Below are positions 43,739-49,500 of a DNA stretch of 49,500 nt, one piece after another. Source of the DNA: Dinoroseobacter sp. (GTDB lineage Bacteria; Pseudomonadota; Alphaproteobacteria; Rhodobacterales; Rhodobacteraceae); the NCBI GenBank assembly GCA_030066795.1, contig JASJAW010000038.1, positions 1 to 49,500 on the forward strand, read 5' to 3'. Below the pieces are notes generated by a model that was given only the letters and a program-made list of their open reading frames with translations, did not search any database and was not told where the DNA came from. Both the position numbers and the translations under genes were made by a program. Positions within the stretch are counted from its first letter, which is position 1, and every line of letters starts with the position of its first letter.

Positions 43739-44134
43739 ATGTTGCGTTTGTTCTCCTCTTGCTTGCGTGGATTCCGATCTGATGAAAGCGGTGCAGTGAC
43801 GGTTGATTTCGTTGTTCTGACGGCCGCCATCGTCGGACTTGGTACGGCAAGTTACAATGTCGTCAGCGATGGCGTCTCCACGCAGTCTTCCGCTCTGGAT
43901 ACGCAGTTGAAAACGGATCAGATCTCGACAAGTTTCGGAGCGGCCGGGAGCGATGTTGCGTCTGCGCAGCCCGAGCCGAGCAGCGTCTGTACGCCCGACG
44001 GCGGCCATTGCGCCTATGACCATGATGGAGATGGCATGGTTGATGAGCTTCGTAATTACAGCCGCGGGAAGACGCTGGATGTGGAAGGTAATGGTCTGAC
44101 CATGCAAGGCTACGCGGACAGCGGCTGGAGTTGA
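43739..44134 (+). CDS. Flp-type pilin-like protein with DxDxDG motif
   Basis: 131 residues from ATG 43739 (AGAAGGA upstream). The N-terminus MLRLFSSCLRGFRSDESG-AVTVDFVVLTAAIVGLG resembles a prepilin: short basic leader, Gly before a hydrophobic helix, and an acidic residue at position 5 of the mature part (Asp instead of Glu). The C-terminal part has Cys84 and Cys91 (possible disulfide) and DHDGDGMVD (94-102), an EF-hand/dockerin-like calcium loop. It is not a typical major Flp pilin (too long, no Tyr next to Glu) and may be a minor pilin or pseudopilin. No tad genes are nearby. Its stop abuts the stop of the convergent SDR. Confidence 0.65.
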   Translation: MLRLFSSCLRGFRSDESGAVTVDFVVLTAAIVGLGTASYNVVSDGVSTQSSALDTQLKTDQISTSFGAAGSDVASAQPEPSSVCTPDGGHCAYDHDGDGMVDELRNYSRGKTLDVEGNGLTMQGYADSGWS

Positions 44135-44899
44135 TCAGTCGCGCAGGGCGGGAAGGCCGATGCCGGTTGATTCAAAACCACCGTCCGCAGCCAGGATCTG
44201 TCCTGTAACGTAACTGGCATGGTCCGAGCATAGAAAGAAGATTGCTTCGGCGATCTCGTGCTCTGACCCGTAGCGACGAAGCGGGATGGCATCGTGATAG
44301 GCTTCGATGACGTCTTGGGTATGTACAGCCATAGCCAGTTTCGTGCGTACGGGGCCAGGGCAGACGCAGTTTACCCGGATACCATACTCGCCAAGCTCCG
44401 CAGCTTGCTGTTTGGTCAGGTGAATAACGCCGGCTTTCGACGTCCCGTAGGCAACGCGCAGGGTGGACGCGCGCAGACCCGAGATTGAGGCGATGTTCAC
44501 GATGGCGCCGCGCGTTTCTCGCAAAGCAGGTGTTGCCGCCTGGGAGCAAAGAAAGACACCATCCAGATTGGTCGCCATCACTGTACGCCATCGCAGAAAG
44601 TCGGTGTGTTCAATCGGCCCGAAATCTGCAACCCCCGCATTGTTTACAAGCGCATCGATCCGGCCGAAGGTGTGTAAGGCGTCGGCAATCATCGCCTCGA
44701 CGGCTTCTGGATCCGATACATCGCAGTCGATGCCGTGTCCGCCGTCGACTTCGCGCACTGCCCCGGCCAGAGCCGTGCTGTCGCGGTCTACCATCGCGAC
44801 CGCATAGCCGTGCTCGGAGAACAGCTTTGCCGTCGCAAGCCCTATCCCGCGGGCAGACCCGGTTACGATTGCGCATTTTGTGAGAGATTGGGTGGTCAA
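44135..44899 (-). CDS. Short-chain dehydrogenase/reductase
   Basis: 254 residues, classical SDR: TGSARGIGLATAKLF (12-26), VDRDS with Asp for NAD preference, DVSD, NNAGVADFG, catalytic Ser in NIASISG, YGTSKAG (Tyr-x3-Lys) and PGPVRTKL. The C-terminal SYVTGQILAADGG is typical. Substrate is unknown. Its stop codon TCA and the pilin-like stop TGA together form TGATCA with no spacer. Confidence 0.9.
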   Translation of the reverse strand: MTTQSLTKCAIVTGSARGIGLATAKLFSEHGYAVAMVDRDSTALAGAVREVDGGHGIDCDVSDPEAVEAMIADALHTFGRIDALVNNAGVADFGPIEHTDFLRWRTVMATNLDGVFLCSQAATPALRETRGAIVNIASISGLRASTLRVAYGTSKAGVIHLTKQQAAELGEYGIRVNCVCPGPVRTKLAMAVHTQDVIEAYHDAIPLRRYGSEHEIAEAIFFLCSDHASYVTGQILAADGGFESTGIGLPALRD

Positions 44900-44990
44900 C
44901 TCGCGCTCCTCCTCCTGTTTCAGAGAGAGTGGCGCAGTCGGCCCGGAGCGACAAGCCCGGCCAGTAAAACCTGGCCGGGCTCAGTTGTCA

Positions 44991-45491
44991 TTATGGGAGC
45001 ATAACGCTGTCGATCACGTGGATCACACCGTTGGAAGCGGTGATGTTTGCCTGCGTCACGAACGCGTCGTTGACCTTCACGCTTGAGCCAGTGCCATCGA
45101 TCTTCAGCGAGCCGCCCTGAGCAGTGGCCAGCGAACCGGTTTTGCCAACGAGGGACGCCGCCGGGTAGGAGCCGGGCACGACGTGATACGCGACGATGGC
45201 TGCGAGCGTTTCTTTGTTCTCAGGCAGCAGCAACGAGTCGAGCGTGCCTTCTGGCAGTGCTGCAAAGGCTGCGTTCGTTGGTGCAAATACCGTCAGCGGG
45301 CCTTCGCTCGCCAGCACATCGGTCAAGTCCGCTGCTTGAGCTGCGGCCAAGAGCGTGGAGAACTCTGGGCTGGTGGTCGCGATGCGCGCAATGGTTGCGT
45401 TGCCCGGACCTGTTGTTTCGGCACAAGCGCCCAGTGTTGCCAAGGCGCCTGCGGCCAAAAGCGTTCTAATTGTGGTGCGTCGGTTCATCAT
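44991..45491 (-). CDS. Fasciclin-domain lipoprotein
   Basis: 166 residues. A signal peptide with lipobox LGAC (Cys23) indicates a lipoprotein. One FAS1 domain follows: FSTLLAAAQAADLTDVLASEGPLTVFAPTNAAFAALPEGTLDSLL..., AAIVAYHVVPG, and [13 protein letters not shown]. It is the second of two tandem paralogues. FAS1 proteins mediate adhesion or matrix contact; in Rhodobacter a fasciclin gene is known as a stress-induced gene. Confidence 0.92.
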   Translation of the reverse strand: MMNRRTTIRTLLAAGALATLGACAETTGPGNATIARIATTSPEFSTLLAAAQAADLTDVLASEGPLTVFAPTNAAFAALPEGTLDSLLLPENKETLAAIVAYHVVPGSYPAASLVGKTGSLATAQGGSLKIDGTGSSVKVNDAFVTQANITASNGVIHVIDSVMLP

Positions 45492-45576
45492 GGTTTTTCC
45501 TCCCGCTCCTTTCTGTAAGTGTAATAAAGCGGGGAAGCCGAGAATCGACTCCCCCGCACGCGTATAGTGGAGCGAA

Positions 45577-46068
45577 TTAGCTGTTCGGCAAGATCACAGC
45601 GTCGATCACGTGGATCACACCGTTGGATGCCTCGATGTCAGCGGTGACGACATTCGCACCGTCAACCTTCACGCCGCCTTCGGTCATGATGGTTACTGCT
45701 GTGCCTTCTACGGTTGCGGCTGTCATGTTGTTGGACAGATCGCCAGACATCACTTTCGCTGGGACAACGTGGTAGGTCAGGATCGCGGTAAGCTGGTCCT
45801 TGTTCTCTGGCTTCAGCAGATCTTCGACAGTGCCTGCTGGCAGTGCTGCAAAAGCGTCATCGGTCGGCGCGAAAACAGTGAAAGGACCTTCGCCTTTCAA
45901 CGTCTCGACAAGACCTGCTGCCTGAACGGCTGCGACAAGCGTGGTGAAGCTACCTGCTTCGATTGCGATGTCGACGATGTCCTTCGCCGGATCGTCCTTA
46001 TCCATTGCAAAGGCGGAGCCCGCCATCATGACAGCGGCTGAGGCTGCGAGGAAGGTTCTACGGATCAT
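45577..46068 (-). CDS. Secreted fasciclin-domain protein
   Basis: 163 residues. Sec signal peptide ([19 protein letters not shown]), then one FAS1 domain: [60 protein letters not shown], and [13 protein letters not shown]. Not lipidated, unlike its paralogue 85 bases downstream; the pair likely arose by duplication and may be one transcript. Confidence 0.93.
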   Translation of the reverse strand: MIRRTFLAASAAVMMAGSAFAMDKDDPAKDIVDIAIEAGSFTTLVAAVQAAGLVETLKGEGPFTVFAPTDDAFAALPAGTVEDLLKPENKDQLTAILTYHVVPAKVMSGDLSNNMTAATVEGTAVTIMTEGGVKVDGANVVTADIEASNGVIHVIDAVILPNS

Positions 46069-46449
46069 GGTTCATTCTCCAGTGCTCAGGGCGCACAACG
46101 CGCCCCGTATGTCAGTGCGGCGGCATGTAGGAGAGTTTTTGGGCGGGGCTTCTTGCCAATCGAACTTTTTCTCGGTTGACCTTCAGGAAAAGCTGACTAA
46201 GCAAAGTACCTTTTTGCGCTCAATTCACAAACGGGTGATGAGTTGTGATGGATTGAAGTGTATTCAATTGCCTAACTAACTGAAAAATGAAGCAATTCTC
46301 ACGGGTTCGTGAGGGTGAGGTGCGGGGGACTCCTGCAGAAGCATCCCTGCCAATTGTTGCAAAACCCCTCCGAAACGTGAGCCAACTTGCTTTGGAAAGC
46401 GCGGCGAGGATGGCTACTTGTCAGGCAACGCCAAATGACGGAGGCCTCC
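46069..46449. other. Intergenic region before msrP
   Basis: About 380 bases with no supported gene; it must hold the divergent promoters of the fasciclin genes and msrP-msrQ. A short perfect hairpin CTCACG-GGTT-CGTGAG lies at 46298-46313. No sigma-factor motif could be assigned with confidence. Confidence 0.4.
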
Positions 46450-47361
46450 ATGAGCCGTTTTCGCACCGATTTGACATATGATGACGTCACACCGAAGGAA
46501 GTGTTTCTGAATCGGCGCGCCGTGCTGCGGGGTGCCGCGGCAATGAGCGCGGCAAGCATCTTACCGCTTCAAGCGTCAGCGCGCGACTTTGCAGGCGGTG
46601 AGACGCCAAATAAGCTTGAGGACATCAAGGCGTATAACAACTTTTATGAGTTCGGTACGGGCAAGGACGATCCGGCGAAGCATGCAGGTCAACTGACTAC
46701 CTCGCCATGGTCGATTAAAGTTGACGGAATGGTGGACCGGCCCGGGACCTATAGTGTCTCCGAACTGATTGACGCCGACGATATTGAGGAGCGGATCTAC
46801 CGCTTCCGCTGCGTTGAGGCGTGGTCGATGGTCATTCCGTGGAATGGTGTCGAATTGAATAAGGTGCTTGCAAAGCTCGGGCCACAACCCGGTGCGAAAT
46901 ACGTTGCCTTCGAAACCCTCGTGCGCCCCTCGGAAATGCCGGGATTGCGGAATAACTCGATTGATTGGCCCTATCGCGAGGGACTTCGGATGGACGAGGC
47001 CATGCACCCGCTGACCATGCTCGCCACCGGGATTTACGGGGAACCGATGCCCAACCAGAACGGCGCCCCGATCCGGTTGGTGGTGCCGTGGAAATATGGG
47101 TTCAAGTCTATCAAATCCATCGTACGTATCAGCTTCACGGATCAGGAGCCGCCCACCACTTGGAATATGCTCCAGCCGCGGGAATACGGCTTCTATTCCA
47201 ACGTGAACCCGGAAGTGGACCACCCCCGCTGGTCGCAGGCGACCGAACGCCGTATTGGCGACGGGTTATTTGCGCGTCGTCGTCCAACGCTGATGTTCAA
47301 CGGTTATGAAAGCGAGGTCGCAAGCCTGTACGAGGGCATGGACCTGACACAGTTTTATTGA
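46450..47361 (+). CDS. msrP: Protein-methionine-sulfoxide reductase catalytic subunit MsrP
   Basis: 303 residues from ATG 46450 (GGAGG five bases upstream). Tat signal [19 protein letters not shown]. Molybdopterin sulfite-oxidase fold with the Mo-ligand Cys121 ([13 protein letters not shown]), [12 protein letters not shown], and a C-terminal [32 protein letters not shown]. It repairs oxidised methionine in periplasmic proteins, taking electrons from MsrQ. Its stop overlaps the msrQ start (TGATG). Confidence 0.96.
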   Translation: MSRFRTDLTYDDVTPKEVFLNRRAVLRGAAAMSAASILPLQASARDFAGGETPNKLEDIKAYNNFYEFGTGKDDPAKHAGQLTTSPWSIKVDGMVDRPGTYSVSELIDADDIEERIYRFRCVEAWSMVIPWNGVELNKVLAKLGPQPGAKYVAFETLVRPSEMPGLRNNSIDWPYREGLRMDEAMHPLTMLATGIYGEPMPNQNGAPIRLVVPWKYGFKSIKSIVRISFTDQEPPTTWNMLQPREYGFYSNVNPEVDHPRWSQATERRIGDGLFARRRPTLMFNGYESEVASLYEGMDLTQFY

Positions 47362-47972
47362 TGCGAGATAAGATAAACTCCTTCGCACGCCGTGTTCCGA
47401 ACTGGGGGCTCTATATTCTGAGCGCTCTGCCGCCCGTGTGGCTTCTTGGGCAGGGTGCAACCGGAGGTCTTGGGATCGACCCGGTAAAGGTGATCGAGCA
47501 CGAGTTGGGAATACTTGCACTTCAGGCTCTGTTGATGGGGTTGGCGATTACACCCTTGCGGAAGCACGCGGGTATCAATCTGCTGAAATGGCGCCGCGCA
47601 ATTGGCGTTATTGCGTTTGTTTATGTGCTGCTACATTTGCTGACATGGGTCTTGCTCGATATGCAACTCTATTGGGAGCAGATGCTCAAAGACATTGCGA
47701 AGCGGCCTTATATTACGATCGGTATGGCTGGCTTCGTGCTGCTGCTCCCCTTGGCTGTAACCTCCAACAATATGTCGGTGCGTCGAATGGGGGCTGCTGC
47801 ATGGCAAAAACTGCACAAGCTTGTGTATCCGGCCGTTCTGCTGGGCGCGGTGCACAACGTGATGGTCCAGAAGGTCTGGGAATTTGAAGCGCTGGTGTAT
47901 CTTGCGCTTACGTTGGGCCTCTTGGCGTTCCGTATGAAACTGCCGCGCGCTTCGCTGGCGCGGCAGACCTGA
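47361..47972 (+). CDS. msrQ: Heme-binding membrane subunit MsrQ
   Basis: 203 residues from ATG 47361, overlapping the msrP stop. About six membrane helices; His residues in conserved helices (VLLHLLTWVLLD, KLHKLVYPAVLLGAVHNVM) suit b-type heme ligands. It passes electrons from the quinol pool or cytosolic flavin to MsrP. YedZ family. Confidence 0.93.
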   Translation: MRDKINSFARRVPNWGLYILSALPPVWLLGQGATGGLGIDPVKVIEHELGILALQALLMGLAITPLRKHAGINLLKWRRAIGVIAFVYVLLHLLTWVLLDMQLYWEQMLKDIAKRPYITIGMAGFVLLLPLAVTSNNMSVRRMGAAAWQKLHKLVYPAVLLGAVHNVMVQKVWEFEALVYLALTLGLLAFRMKLPRASLARQT

Positions 47973-47984
47973 TTTCGGGGTGTT

Positions 47985-49061
47985 CTATTCGGCGGCCATC
48001 TGTGCCGTTGGGGTCGACAGCGAAATCGCTTGTTCCTCTTCCGTCATGTCTTCCGGAATGCCTTCGAACAGAGGCGTCGACAAATACCGCTCTCCGGTAT
48101 CGGGCAACATAACCAGCATGACCGAGCCCTCAGGGGCCGTTTCGGCGAGTTTCATAGCGACTGCAAATGTTGATCCACCGGAGATGCCAGTGAAGATTCC
48201 TTCCTCAGCGGCCAGTCGCCGCGACCACGCAATGCCGTCTGGGCCCGCAACCGGGATCAGATCGTCGTAGTAGGCTCCGTCAATCGCCTCTTGTAGCACA
48301 TAGGGGATGAAATCCGGCGTCCAGCCTTGAATAGGATGCGGTTCGAAATTCGGATGGCTCTCGGTGGGCTGGTTTGCGGCGTTGCGGGAGTTCACATAGC
48401 CTGACCCGACAATTGCAGCATTTGCGGGTTCGGTCAGGATAATCTTCGTCTCAGGGCGTTCCCGTCGTAAAACCCGGCCAACGCCGGAAACAGTGCCACC
48501 GGTACCGTAGCCGGTGATCCAATAGTCAAGTTTTTCGCCCTCGAAATCGCCGAGAATCTCCTGTGCAGTGGTGCTCTCGTGCATATCTGCGTTGGCGGGT
48601 GTTTCAAACTGGCTGGCCAAAAACCAGCCGTTTGCTTCTGCCAGTTCCTTAGCCTTGGAATACATTCCGAAGCCCTTGAGCGCGCGCGGCGTGAGGACGA
48701 CTTTGGCGCCGAGGAACCGCATCAACCGTCGCCTCTCGATCGAGAAACTGTCGGCCATGGTGACGACCAGCGGATAGCCCTTTGCCGCACAGACCATCGC
48801 CAGCCCGATACCGGTATTTCCGGACGTGGCTTCTACAACTGTTTGCCCTGGTCTTAGCCTTCCGTCCCGTTCAGCGGCCTCAATAATGTTGAGCGCAAGA
48901 CGGTCTTTAACCGAGCCAGCCGGGTTGAACGCTTCGAATTTGACGTAGACGTCAATATTGTCCGGTGCGATGCGATTGATTCTTATCGTTGGCGTGTTGC
49001 CCACCGTGTCGAGAACGGAGGCGTAACGCACGCCCCGTCCTTCAGTGGTTCGAATACTCAT
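47985..49061 (-). CDS. cysK: Cysteine synthase A (O-acetylserine sulfhydrylase)
   Basis: 358 residues. PLP-binding Lys52 in FNPAGSVKDRLA, EATSGNTGIGLA substrate loop, GTGGTVSGVGRVLR phosphate-binding loop, EGIFTGISGGSTFAVAM. It makes cysteine from O-acetylserine and sulfide. The protein is about 35-45 residues longer than typical CysK, with an N-terminal stretch and a C-terminal extension (EDMTEEEQAISLSTPTAQMAAE). GGGGGA precedes the ATG. Convergent with msrQ. Confidence 0.93.
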   Translation of the reverse strand: MSIRTTEGRGVRYASVLDTVGNTPTIRINRIAPDNIDVYVKFEAFNPAGSVKDRLALNIIEAAERDGRLRPGQTVVEATSGNTGIGLAMVCAAKGYPLVVTMADSFSIERRRLMRFLGAKVVLTPRALKGFGMYSKAKELAEANGWFLASQFETPANADMHESTTAQEILGDFEGEKLDYWITGYGTGGTVSGVGRVLRRERPETKIILTEPANAAIVGSGYVNSRNAANQPTESHPNFEPHPIQGWTPDFIPYVLQEAIDGAYYDDLIPVAGPDGIAWSRRLAAEEGIFTGISGGSTFAVAMKLAETAPEGSVMLVMLPDTGERYLSTPLFEGIPEDMTEEEQAISLSTPTAQMAAE

Positions 49062-49237
49062 TGTTTGATCCCCCAGATTTGTTCTATGGCGCCAAATCTC
49101 TCATAAAAAATAAGAGTAGCAGGTTTCTTTCTTGAAGTCGTGCCATCACGCGGCGGCTTTGTGTTGGGTCTAGTGGGTTGTTTTTAAATAAAAAAAATAT
49201 CTCTGCAAAAAAAACGTGCTTTTTATGAAAAAACCCC

Positions 49238-49266
49238 TTGCGGTGGGCCGAGTCGATCCGTAAATA
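49238..49266 (+). promoter_or_regulatory. rRNA operon promoter
   Basis: TTGCGG (49238-49243), 17-base spacer, TAAATA (49261-49266). An AT-rich tract upstream resembles an UP element. Strong resemblance to Rhodobacter-type rrn promoters. Confidence 0.7.
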
Positions 49267-49363
49267 GCGCTTCACCGAGAAGGCAGCGATGCTAACTCGG
49301 TACTTCCTGAGGGACCGAGGCGGGCGCGCCAGTATAAGGGCGCACTCAAATCCGTGTTCCTCT

Positions 49364-49375
49364 TGCTCTTTGACA
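49364..49375 (+). promoter_or_regulatory. rRNA leader boxA antitermination site
   Basis: TGCTCTTTGACA matches the bacterial rrn boxA (TGCTCTTTAACA) in 11 of 12 positions, about 100 bases after the promoter. Confidence 0.75.
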
Positions 49376-49500
49376 TTGTAGTATATTCTGAAGGGATATG
49401 CGGGCGGTTTGGTTGTTTCGGCGGCTTAATTCTCTGTATATCCAACGCCTTTAGGAGCTCATTTCGGTGGGTTTTGATTATAAGGTGTCAGCTTCACTGT

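Larger units (their letters stand above)
49062..49500 (+). other. Upstream/leader region of an rRNA operon
   Basis: No protein gene. It contains an AT-rich upstream element (about 49185-49235), an rRNA-type promoter and a boxA, and ends before the 16S rRNA start, which must lie just right of the window. Confidence 0.7.

Overview
The window looks like a chromosomal segment of a Rhodobacterales (Roseobacter/Rhodobacter-type) alphaproteobacterium. The support is gene content and order (leuA next to mreB-mreC-mreD-mrdA-rodA, kpsT/kpsE-like genes with kdsA, msrP-msrQ, stomatin-NfeD, Fe-S photolyase, DUF2924/DUF3489 recombinase cassette), a TTGCGG/TAAATA rRNA-type promoter, and a perfect CtrA-type site (TTAA-N7-TTAAC). 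No species can be named from the sequence alone.

Left part (1 to about 9.2 kb) is AT-richer accessory DNA. It holds a gene cut by the left edge, two paralogous TetR-type regulators, a small one-pass membrane protein, a possible degenerate receiver protein, and a tightly overlapped signalling operon: an OmpR-family regulator, a periplasmic c-heme (CxxCH) DUF3365/Tll0287-type sensor, and a TorS-like hybrid histidine kinase with receiver and Hpt domains. This trio is the best candidate for an unusual system, because the heme sensor is a separate protein instead of being fused to its kinase. From 9.5 to 11.9 kb a GC-richer cassette encodes DUF3489 and DUF2924 proteins and a large serine recombinase. 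A strong double hairpin precedes it, and a tRNA-Gln(TTG) 3' end lies just beyond it.

The rest reads as core chromosome. 12.2-15.4 kb: kdsA and two capsule-export genes (no permease gene visible). 15.9-17.3 kb: ArsP-like permease with its ArsR repressor and a perfect operator palindrome. 17.3-18.7 kb: Fe-S uracil-DNA glycosylase and an SseB-like protein. 18.7-25.3 kb: the rod-shape operon mreB-mreC-mreD-mrdA-rodA plus a hydroxyacid dehydrogenase. 25.4-27.2 kb: leuA preceded by a leucine-rich leader peptide and a hairpin, a classical attenuation layout. 27.2-31.8 kb: a secreted beta-propeller protein, an SDR-photolyase operon and a periplasmic MORN-repeat protein. 32-41.9 kb: nadE, a zincin, a Tat-exported metallo-hydrolase, stomatin/NfeD, a 2OG oxygenase-like protein, pyrF, a GST and clpB. 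42-49 kb: small secreted or membrane proteins, an inactive-looking SNase-like protein, a pilin-like protein, an SDR, two fasciclin proteins, msrP-msrQ and cysK. The right edge is the promoter and boxA leader of an rRNA operon whose 16S gene must start just outside.

Several start codons were moved from the longest reading frame to the one with a Shine-Dalgarno sequence or translational coupling; these choices are stated per gene.
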